Below, piece after piece: positions 52,001 to 62,000 of a stretch of DNA of 64,000 bases. The first letter of the stretch is position 1. The number at the start of each line of letters is the position of its first letter. The translations under genes and the position numbers were made by a program. This DNA is from Larus michahellis (taxonomy: Eukaryota; Chordata; Aves; Charadriiformes; Laridae). The notes beneath the pieces were generated by a model. That model did not search any database. It was not told the DNA's origin and saw nothing but the letters and a program-made list of their open reading frames with translations. The stretch is taken from assembly GCF_964199755.1 (NCBI RefSeq), contig NC_133907.1:7011001-7075000 (forward strand). The letters run 5' to 3'.

Positions 52001-54922
52001 GGATTTGTGTAGCTCAACTTATTCTGATTCTTGCATTTTTAAAATTTTCAAACATAATGGGTAATGTTAGATTACTTTTTTTTTTGCTCATGAGCCAGAG
52101 CAATATTTGAATAGAAACTGAAATTGACTAAGAAAGAAAAACATCCAGTAGAAAAAGAAATCCTTTATTGCTTAAACCAAGCAGTTTTAATACCAGAAGG
52201 TAAATGAGGAAAAATATTCAAATACATATATTTTGAAGCAAGCTCATTAAGCAAAAGAATGGAGTCATAGTTAGATAATCTAATTACTTTCAGCCACTGG
52301 AAGTAATTAGGTTCCACACATGGCTGTACTACATGGCTGCTATTTCACCATGCTTCAGAACTCATTCTCTTACCCTTCAGGTGGGGGAAGAATGCTCTTT
52401 TAACTCCCCGTCTGTAAAATTTAAATACTGAGTTATTGAATGGAACTAGTTGAATAAACTAACAAAATAGTCTCATAATACCTTCTGCAAAAAGCTGTCC
52501 TAACAATTCAATCAAGAATACTAATTTATTCAACAGTGTGATTTTCTTAAAAGCCAAGTGCGGTTTGAATGGTATTTTAAGATTTAATAGCTTATATGAG
52601 TTTTTCATCCAAACAAAGATGATAATTATCTATGTAAGGAGCCAAATATGAAGATTTTCTTCAGATAGCTGCCACAAAAACAGGAGCTGACAATCTACGG
52701 AGATACATAATTCTCAGAAGAACCCTGGGTCTTACAGCCACGCTTGCAAGATGGATCGTAAGGACTGAAAAATAGCTTGTTCTCATCACGCAAGTACATT
52801 TCAATTCACTTATGCTCTCAGGCTCACCTGCTAGGCAATTTCTAAATGGTATCGAAGCAAGATGTTAAAAAAAAGTACTACTTCAACAGATATTATTTGG
52901 ACTACCCAGTATGGTCATGGCCTGAATAATGTACAACTTAACAAAGCAAGCTACCAATTTTCCATATAATTCTGCCATAATCTTTATGCTATAAAGCAAA
53001 TTTTATTCCCATTCTTTAGACAAAGATTCAGCTTATGGACAAACGGCAGCATGAAAACAAATCTGAAACTTCATGTTACGCTTTGTAATGAGGCTGCAGA
53101 AATTAGTCTGAAAATTAAGCTGTAGAAATTAAACTGGAAATGAGGATTTGTATGGAAAGCTCACATTCATGATCTGGGCACAAGCAGGTGTAAAGCAGGT
53201 CCCTGTCTCCTATAAAAATCAAACATAAAAACGATTTAATAATCTACTGCCATGTAAAAACCAGTTACATGTAAGGCCTTCATCTGCTTTTCTCCCTGAG
53301 TCAATTGAAAATTAAAACCAAAACAATGAATGGTACAAATTCATGCAAATTTTTCCTTCCCATGTCCAAAAAAATCATCTGAACGTAGAAAGCACGGTGA
53401 AACACATAATTAACCGGGTGCATGTTCGTATTCTCTCTCTCAGCTAACAAAAAGGCACAGAGTCAGGCACGGGACCTCTCTCTGTGGGCACCCTGCCAGC
53501 ACGCCACCCGTTGTCATTTTCAGGGGCTGAAACCCATGGCACTTTCAGAAAACCCTTTCAGCTACCACCACCAGGAACATGCGGGCCTCTCTGCTTCTGC
53601 GTGAATTACTGAAATCCCCTTTTTTTAATTCTTCATGGCTCACCTGAAGTGCTTGAACTCTGCAGCCCCCAGGGAAACACACACACACACCCCCCACGGA
53701 GGCAGTGCAGGCCAGCTGAACCCCTCATATTGAAAACACCCCCAAAAACTGGAAAATACTCCCAAGCCAGGACAACTTGTCCTTTAATCAAAGGTACGAC
53801 CTGCTTCCCCACCAAAGCATAGAATTGTCTAGGTTGGAAGGGACCTTTCAGACCATCGAGTCCAACCATCAACTTAACATTGCCAAAACCACCACTAAAC
53901 CATGTCCCTCAGCACCACATCTACCTGTCTTCTAAATACCTCCAGGGATGGTGATTCCACCACTTCCCTGGGCAGCCTGTTCCAATGTTTGATAACCCTT
54001 TTGGCAAAGCAGTTTTTCCTAATATCCAGTCTAAACCTCTCCTGGCACAACTTGAGGCCATTTCCTCTTGTCCTATCACCTGTTACTTAGGAGAAGAGAC
54101 TGACCCCCACCTCACTACAACCTCCTTTCAGGAAGCTGTAGAGAGCGATAATGTCTCCCCTCAGCCCCCCTTTCTCCAGGCTGATCAGCCCCAGTTCCCC
54201 CTCATAAGACTTGTGCTCCAGACCCCTCACCAGCTTTGTTGCCCTTCTCTGGACTCAGCTCCAGCACCTCAATGTCTTTTTTGTGGTGAAGGGCCCAAAA
54301 TTGTACACAGTATTCAAGGTGCGGCCTCACCAGTGAGGAGTACAGGGGGACAGTCACTGCCCCAGTCCTGCTGGACACACTTCCTGATACAGGCCAGGAT
54401 GCTGTTGGCCTTCCTGGCCATCTGCACACACCGTCGGCTCATATTTAGCCGGCTGCCAACCACCACCCCCACGTCCTTTTCCACCAGGCAGCTCTCCAGC
54501 CACTCTCCCCTAGGCCTGCAGCATTCATGGGGTTGTTGTGACCCAAGTGCAGGCAACGAGCCTTGCTGAACCTCATACCATTAGCCTCGACCCATCGATC
54601 CAGCCTGTCCAGATCCATCTGGAAAGCCTTCCTACCCTCAAGCAGGTGGACAATCCCACCTAACGTGGTGTCATCTGCGAATTTACTGAGGGCACACCTG
54701 ATCCCCTCACCCAGATCCTCACGGGTGCTCCCAGCCTCCCCCCAGCCTTACCTTGGTGGAGGTGCCGGCGGCGGCTCTCAGCCTTACGAAGGGCAGCGGC
54801 GGACTGAGAACAACCCGGGCGAAGCGGGGACCGTAGCCCAAGGCTCGGGGGAAGGCGGCGAGCGGGGGGCTGCGCGGGATGGCCGGCAGCCGCAGCGGGC
54901 CCAGGCGCACCAGGCGGTACAT
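48808..54922 (-). CDS. FAM210B: FAM210B, mitochondrial DUF1279 membrane protein
   Basis: FAM210B is a small mitochondrial membrane protein of the FAM210/DUF1279 family, linked in mammals to mitochondrial metabolism and to erythroid iron use. Three exons (54752-54922, 50483-50655, 48808-49024) join in phase to 186 residues (human 192). The N terminus [18 protein letters not shown] is Arg-rich and lacks acidic residues for about 57 residues, as expected of a mitochondrial presequence. Exon 2 has the DUF1279 start [19 protein letters not shown], with a hydrophobic segment at about 95-113. Exon 3 has LLKLGF-like [30 protein letters not shown] and a C terminus [10 protein letters not shown] nearly identical to mammals. 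Only the N-terminal exon is poorly conserved, as usual for presequences, so the exact ATG is the weakest point. Confidence 0.95.
49025..50482. other. FAM210B intron 2
   Basis: AT-rich intron. A 121-codon plus-strand open frame at 50047-50412 is unrelated to anything I recognise. No repeat identified. Confidence 0.6.
50483..50655 (-). CDS. FAM210B: FAM210B coding exon 2
   Basis: Acceptor TTAG (AG at 50656-50657), donor GTGAGG (GT at 50481-50482). It encodes 57 residues plus two bases from [14 protein letters not shown] to FYLAVS. It is too long in intron on both sides to appear as one continuous frame and was found by translating the region. Confidence 0.94.
50656..53816. other. FAM210B intron 1, part without recognised repeats
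   Basis: About 3.2 kb of AT-rich sequence, with a short (CA)n run near 53679-53692. No exon, RNA gene or mobile element seen. Confidence 0.6.
53818..54720 (-). mobile_element. CR1 LINE, 5'-truncated, in FAM210B intron 1
   Basis: About 0.9 kb in sense with FAM210B. The 3' end starts at CATAGAATTGTCTAGGTTGG and the body aligns with the second CR1 copy at 57.6 kb, including the final part of the reverse transcriptase frame ([14 protein letters not shown]). Similarity stops at about 54720, only about 30 bases inside the intron from the exon 1 donor. The reading frame is broken, so it is not active. Confidence 0.92.
54752..54922 (-). CDS. FAM210B: FAM210B coding exon 1 (mitochondrial presequence)
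   Basis: ATG at 54920-54922, donor GTAAGG (GT at 54750-54751). It encodes 57 residues ending AAGTSTK, in phase 0 with exon 2. It lies in a CpG island, 90 bases from a large palindrome upstream. Confidence 0.85.
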
Positions 54923-55012
54923 AGCAACGGCGCAACAACAGCGCAGCCCCCAACTCTGCGCGCCGAGCGGGGCGGGTGATCAGACCCGACGAGCCGACCA
55001 CCTGCCCCTCCC

Positions 55013-55093
55013 GGCGGCGGGAGCCCTCCTCCTTAAAGGCGCAGCGTCCCTTTTAGGGGCGCTGCGCCTTTAAGGAGGAGGGCTCCCGCCGCC
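55013..55093. repeat. 81-bp near-perfect palindrome upstream of FAM210B
   Basis: Two 34-bp arms (55013-55046 and 55060-55093) are exact reverse complements around a 13-base centre, TCCCTTTTAGGGG, which can itself pair (CCC with GGG). The arms include CCTTAAAGG/CCTTTAAGG. Sequence outside the arms does not match. Confidence 0.95.
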
Positions 55094-55300
55094 AGGCGGG
55101 CTGGTGGTTATTTGAGGGAGGGCGGTTACAGGCGACGCTGCCCGCTGAGGCGATGGGGGCGAGCGCCGGGCGTTTTTTTTTTTTTCTGAGGAAAAAAAGT
55201 CTCTAAAAGGGGTATTTTACCACTCGGGACGGTGTGAGGCCGTCCCCCGCCTCGTCTCGGCTGGTTAAACCCCTTTCCAGCGCCTTTCTGGAGGGAGCTG

Positions 55301-57576
55301 TAGGAGTTTGAGCGCAGCAGCTTTTCGGTGTGGCCTTCCGGGTAGCTCGCTAAGGGGGGAAAATTGCCTTTTTCAGTCCCCCGGCGGGATTTAGGCTTGT
55401 AAACCGTGGAGGGGAGGTGATGCCTATCGTTTTTCAGAGTGCTCCCTGAGCCTTCACCTATGTTAAAATGGTTGGTGCCATCCCTGCTGCAGTTCTGGTG
55501 CATGGGCTCACAGTGCAGGCAGTTTGTTTAATTATTGACTTTATCTTGAAGAGCTCTAGTAATTTGCCAAGGCTTCATGGTCTAGGGCAGAGTGCAAAGG
55601 CAGAGCTTTTCCAGTCCCAAAGGGGTCATAGCATCTGCGAGACTAGAAGAAGCTTTCCAACAAGCGCTGCAAAGGTCTCACATTCATAGCTTTCTTTCTA
55701 TATTAAGACTGCAACAGGAAAAGTAGTAATTAAAAATGCCATTGAAGTATAACATCACTGTGGAAGAATTGTAGATGTTGAGGGGGAGGGATATTCCTGG
55801 CAGGGGAATCCCAGTGCCCTGGGGAGCTCTATTTCAACCAGTGTGGCTTTGGTTGCTGGGAAAGAACCGTCCACATGGGGTAATTTTCAGGATCAGTGCA
55901 TAACCATGGTGATTTGCAGACCTTTTGTGGTGTTTCAGTCATTCAATGTTAATGCCACTGAACACGGTTTAATATCTGCAGGTTGACTGCTACCCTGCAC
56001 GATGCCAAGGCTTTTTGTAACTGCAATCTCTGCAGCTTTCTGAAATGGTGGCTCTTTGCCATCACAGACAAAGCTGCTCACTGCAAGGGGAGGGTAAATA
56101 TTGCATAACTATATTAATGTATTGAAACAATGCATCTGAATGCTAAGCTCTGGCAATAAAATACTTCTCTTTTCCTAATTACTAAGCCTTTCCTCTTCAG
56201 CATATTGTTGTTTTTACAGTGATGTAAGCACACAGGGCTGAGTACAATAGGAGAACTGTGTCAGATAAATAGGAGGTTTTCCCTCCGGAAGAGCTTGCCG
56301 TTTGGGAGCACAAGCTGGGACTGCACAGGGCAACAGTGAATGGTACAATGCTGAAACGGCATGGTGGGTGGCTCTTGTTAAGTGCAATGCACCACAGAAC
56401 AGATGGGTTTCAAGGAGTATCTTTGGTGAAAAGAGAGCTTTGCATGCATTAAAAGAGAGTCTGTTCTGGACATAAACAGCACTGCCAGTTCTAGGGTTTT
56501 ACACTTCCTTTAGTTCTTGCTTCATAAATCTAGTCTCTCTTGGAATGCTTTGTAGAAGAATAGTTTCTAGGAACACGATTTCATGTATTTATTATGTTCA
56601 CGTATTTATTATGTTTATTACTGTTCCAAAGCAACTTGCTAATGTGTTTTCTGTGACTATTTATACACCAGCACCACCTGAGTAGACAGATGATAATGTG
56701 GCAATGCTCTAATCATAGCACACTACAATTTTGTCATTTTTTTCTGAATTATAAAAAATTGCAGGACTTAATTCTGGTCTCACTCTGTAAAGGAGATATC
56801 AGTCAAGTTCCCCTGGCATGGACCACCACTGGGCTCTGCACATATACACCGGGCACTTCCCTGTGTCTGGCAGACCCATTAGAGCCATTGCATGGTTGAG
56901 AACACAGAGGTGCTCTCTGGTGGCGTATGTGTTATGCTGCTGCTAGACTTTTAGAAATCCTGGGCAAGTGCAGAGAGGAACAGGAGGTCAGTTGATGAGG
57001 CATAAAAGCATTAGAGTTGGCAGTTTTATATGTGCGGTCTGACTGTTTGTTCTCTCCAAAATCTCAGTGGGAGATCTTGCTTAGAAGCAGGAAGGAACAA
57101 TACCGTAAACATTAAATGATACATGGTCGTTGAAAAACAAGCAAACAATCTGGCTTAAGATACCTTAATGTGGAGATAGTTTACAAGTGCAGGGAAAAAG
57201 ACATTAGTGGCATCCTGCTCACTGTAACTGAGACAAAAGTGAGAAGGTACAACTTTCAAAGACAGCTCAAGAAAATGCTTCTGCACAGACACACATTTGT
57301 GTTATTCTGGATGTGCAGGTCCTTCTGTAATATATACGTTAATGGTTACTCCTTACATGTCACTATATTTACCTTTCTGCCTAAAGTAGTAGGACTTGGG
57401 ACCATCTTCCATCTCGTTATTTACTGCCTTAAGTCTTCAGGCATTGCCAGGACACCTAGAATCTGACCTATAAACCTGGAAGTACAAGTAATCCTGATGG
57501 TGCAGCTGAAAAGCAATTTGACAAGGAAGAAGTTAAATGGAAGACTGATGAGCCTGCAAATTCCCTTGCAATTCAT
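55301..57576. other. Intergenic region right of FAM210B
   Basis: Ordinary AT-rich intergenic sequence. It has a short tandem ATTTATTATGTT repeat near 56586-56612 and small open frames of up to 98 codons that I do not recognise. No gene supported. Confidence 0.6.
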
Positions 57577-59036
57577 ATAATCATAGAATCGTTTAGGTTG
57601 GAAAAGACCCTTAAGATCATTGAGTCTAGCAGTTAACCTAATACTGCTAACTCCACCACTAAGCCATGTCCCTAAGCACCATGTCTACACATCTTCTAAA
57701 TGCCTCCAGGGATGGTGACTCAAGCACTTACCTGGGCAGCCTGTTCAAATGCTTGACAACCCTTTTGGTAAAGAAATTTTTCCTAATATCCAATCTAAAC
57801 CGTGCCTGGCACAACTTGAAGCCGTTTCCTCTTGTCCTATCGCTTTCTACTTGGGAAAAGAGACTGACATCCACCCAAATGAAGAGTGGGTCGCTGAAAA
57901 AGCCAACCCAGAGCCCCAAATGAGAAGCTATCCCCTGGAAAAGCCGACTCAGAGCCCCAAAGGACTCCTTTCAGATGGAAAATGTTTCCCCTCAGCCTCC
58001 TTTTCTGTAGGATAAACAACCCCAGTTTCCTTAGCCACTCCTCAGAGGACTTGAACTCTTGACACTTCATCAGCTTCGTTGCCCTTCTCTGGACATGCTC
58101 CAGCACTTCAATGTCTTTCTTGTAGTGAGGGGCCCAAAACTGGACACGGTATTCAAGGTGGGGCCTCACCAGTGCCGAATACAGGGCAACAATCACTTCT
58201 CTAGTCCTGCCACACAATTTCGGATACAAGCCAGGATGCTACTGGTCCTCTTGGCCACCTGCGCACACAGCTGGCTCATTTTCAGCTGTCTGTTGACCAA
58301 CATCCCCAGGTCCTTTTCTGCCAGGCAGCTCTCTAGCCACTCTTCCCCAAGCCTGCAGCGTTCATGGCGTTGTTGTGACCCAAGTGCAGGACCCCGCACT
58401 TGGTCTTGTTGAAACTCATACCACTGGCCTCAGCCCATTGATCCAGCCTGTTCAGATCCCTCTGGGGGATCTGCAAAGCAGATCAACCCTCCTGCCCAAC
58501 TTGGTGTCATCTGCGAACTTACTGAGGGTGCATCTGATTCCCTCATCCAGGTCCTTGATAAAGACATTAAACAGAACTGGCCCCACTACTGAGCCCTGGG
58601 GAACACCACTTATAACCGGCTGCCAACTGTATTTAACTCCATTCACCAAAACTCTTTGGGCCTGGCCATCCAGCCAGTTTTTCAGCCAGCAAAGCATATG
58701 CCTGTCCAAGCCACAAGCAGCCAGTTTCTCCAGGAGAATGCTGTGGGGAATGGTCTCAAAGGCTTTAATAAAGTCTAGGCAGACAAAATCCACAGCCTTT
58801 CCCTCATCGGGTTAGTGAAGCAGGACCTGCCTTGCATCCTAACTGGGCCTGATCACCTGGTTGTCCTGTATGTGCTGCATGATGGCACTCAAGACGATCT
58901 GCTCCATAACCTTCCCCAGCACTGAGGTCGGACTGACAGGCCTGTAGTTCCCTGGATTCTTCTTCTGGCCCTTTCTGTGGATGGGCATCACATTTGCTAA
59001 CCTAATTTGTGTGGCCATTGGGAGAACAAGACTTTA
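57577..59036 (-). mobile_element. CR1 LINE, 5'-truncated, intergenic
   Basis: About 1.46 kb on the minus strand, 3' end at ATCATAGAATCGTTTAGGTT. It includes part of the reverse transcriptase, with the catalytic FADD motif and the [11 protein letters not shown] block (about 58452-58800) and the C-terminal RT segment (57837-58229). The frame is interrupted several times. A 70-90-bp stretch (about 57880-57965) absent from the copy at 53.8 kb contains two copies of a 25-bp sequence ending CAGAGCCCCAAA. Confidence 0.93.
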
Positions 59037-62000
59037 GGCCTAACAAAGAACTGCCTTGAACTTGTATTTACTAGCTGTTAACATGCTAGATCCCATGGGA
59101 GGACGTGACGTTGTATCCATCAGAGTGGGTGCAATAGCACTTGAAGGCGAAGGAGAGATTCACTTTTTGGTAACTGAGTTTCTCTATTACATTCATAAAG
59201 TACATTTATTTTTCATGTAAATAGAGGTGACTGCTATTGTTAGTGAGCGGGACTGACTAGTAATTTTCATTTCTCTAAAATGAACTCAAATTGTCCTATT
59301 GCTCTTTGATAATTACAGTATCAGTCTTTATAACATGTCCCTTTTTCAAACAATACCTTAATAATTTATCTTCTTTTCTCTGTCATTCATTTTCTCACAA
59401 GCACTCATGTATTAAAATGTTTTGGTACCTATACTAAATATAAACCGAAAAAAAGGATGCTACAAAATGCTGAAGTATTTACAGATCTCAAAAGTGTGTT
59501 CAGCCGTCCTGAAACAAGAGCACGGTGTGTCAAGATGTGAACCCCAAATCAAGATGGCTTATTTAAAAATAGACTTAGGCTGATGATGCACTTGGTCTAC
59601 TGCATTTGTGTCCTGTCTGAACCACTGCTTCATCCCTCAGCCTCTTGCTATGTAGATTTACTATTATTTTCCATTTGTAAATTTCCAACAGCCAGATAGC
59701 GCTGCTCTGGTTTTGTGTTATTCATGTTATTATTGCATTGTTAATTGTTTATCAACAGTAAGTTTATCATCAGTTAATTGTTTATCATAAACTGGGAATT
59801 AAGATGAGAGATTGCCAAATAGGCAGTAAGGAAAATGCCATCAGAAGGTGCATTTTGATTCCAGTGCAAAGACTTTTCCATCATGACAGTTCTTGTACAA
59901 TTTGTCAGAACTGTTTGTCATGCTTTTATAAGAACATTTATAATGAAGTAGCATAGGGGACACCTTTAATCAAGATATCTGTTATAGACCCCTTGCATAA
60001 CATTTTCCCTTCCATAATTTGGCTTTTTGAAGTCAAAATCTCTCTTGGTTTTACAGTGCTGTAGGAACAGTGACAGAACTGAAGCATGCTATAACAGTGC
60101 AATTTCTGTAACTAGAAATCCACGTGGCAGAATTGTTCAATCTGTGGCTTGCCAAGAGTGCAAACTAAGTACTGCCATTGGTGCTCGTGGGACCCTGCAA
60201 TGAGCTAGTTCAGGAGTTAAGTTCGTTTGTAAGGATAAATGTGATTAGTAATTCAGTAACAGCTTACTTTTAATAATGTCTTAATCAAACTACCATGATG
60301 TTTTGATGATGAAGAAATCTTAGAAGTCTCCCAAGTTTTATAAATTGCATGAGAGCAGATTCATTACACGTTTTTCAAATCATTTAATCTACAAATAATT
60401 CAGAGATTGTGAATGTGATAGTTCCAAAATATAATGCCTTCTAATGGGCAAGTAGAAACTGGTTCCTGTATGAGAGTGGGAGGCAATTGCTTATGCGTGA
60501 TGGAAGCTGTGTCATTTAGTATTATTACAAATGTAGTAATGCCATGTACATAAATATAATGAGAGAAGTTGGGAACTGATCATGAACCTCATTCAGAAAA
60601 GGAGCTAAGGTAAATTTTTTTATATTATAGTAAATTAAGGGCATGGCATATGTACTAGTTTTAAGTGGCCTAGTTCTTTAGTACATTGGGTTTTTCACAT
60701 CATGTTCCAAGGGAGCTTAAATTATGAAAATGAGATAATGTGGGTAGTTGATAAGATGAACATGAATTAAAATGATCTCAGGAAAGGAATATAAGGAAAT
60801 TTTATTTCCTTGAAATTAACACTTGTATCTGTGCAAAGTATAGCACAGTGTCTGTTTATTATTTGAGGAATTCATATGCAGTTTATAAACATATTTTGTA
60901 GGAAATTTTTGTGTCATAAATGCTTGACTACATACAGTTAGTTTTCAGGGACATCTTTCTCAAACAAAAACAATGAAAAATCATTAAAACTTGTATCTTC
61001 TATTCAATAGGAGAACACTGAACTGCTGGGATAGCTCAATCCAAAGGAAGCCAGCCCAGGGATTTTTGTCTGTAAGAGGAATTTAGGGTGAGAAAAATCT
61101 CCAAGCAGGACACCAAAGAAGGAATGTTTTGCTTTACTTACTTGCAAATCCTTGAAGAATGGGGCTGTTTCATTCCAATGCCCTGGAGATGTGTCGGAAC
61201 TTCCATTGCAGACCTCTGGTTGTCCAAGCAAGGGGAACTATGGCTTCAACCCAAATCCCTCTAAAAGTGAATCTGGCGATTTATGTGATGACTTGTGGGA
61301 GCCTCTGCACAAAGATGAATTTCACCTACTAAGCAGATCTTGCTCTTTGTCCATTGACGCCCTAGTTCTCTTGAGCAAAAAGGGTTGTACAGTAAAAATA
61401 GAAGAAAATAGAAGTGAAAACATCCAAATTGCTTGTATTTATGTGACCCGCTGATGATTTAATGTGCCCATCCTTGGCATGCACGTGGAAGAGCAGACTT
61501 TCACTGTTGAGTAGTGAAGGTGTCTTTCTTTCTCATGGAAGCGCAGTTCTTTCAGATCTTTGTGCTTCAGTTGATACAACAAGTCAGCAGCATTAATTCT
61601 ACTCTCCACAAGAGTCCTCTCTGGTAATCTTCTGATGAGACATTTTTTCATTTGGATGGTGTGATGTATAGCCATTTGGATGTGTGAGTGAAAATCACAT
61701 CCAATATCTCCTGCTAGGTGTGGGATTGATAGCCCCGGCAAAGCAAGAAGGTTATTTATTCACAGAACAGATAAACTACAGGGAGTGGCAGCAGAAGCAG
61801 CTTCCATAGCACCCACTAATGTGCTTCACCCTAACGTGGAGGGTAACTCAGTCTCCCTGTCCAAACCGCTCTTTCCCTTTTTGCCCTGTCTCCGTGTAAT
61901 AAGGTTGCCACTGAAAACACACAACTTTCTTCATAGAAGTCACTGGCTGTTCTCACCTTCCATAACTATTAACCTGGGTTACAATTGAAGCAGCAATAAT

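Larger units (their letters stand above)
54730..55300 (-). promoter_or_regulatory. FAM210B: CpG island and promoter of FAM210B
   Basis: GC-rich DNA covering FAM210B exon 1 and about 400 bases upstream. It includes the large palindrome at 55013-55093 and, at 55108-55127, a 20-bp block shared with the AURKA promoter. No TATA box in the FAM210B direction was found. Confidence 0.7.

Noticed and set aside
58452-58793. A reverse-transcriptase-like frame as a possible gene
   Set aside because: It belongs to a 5'-truncated CR1 with frame breaks, so it is annotated as a mobile element rather than a gene.
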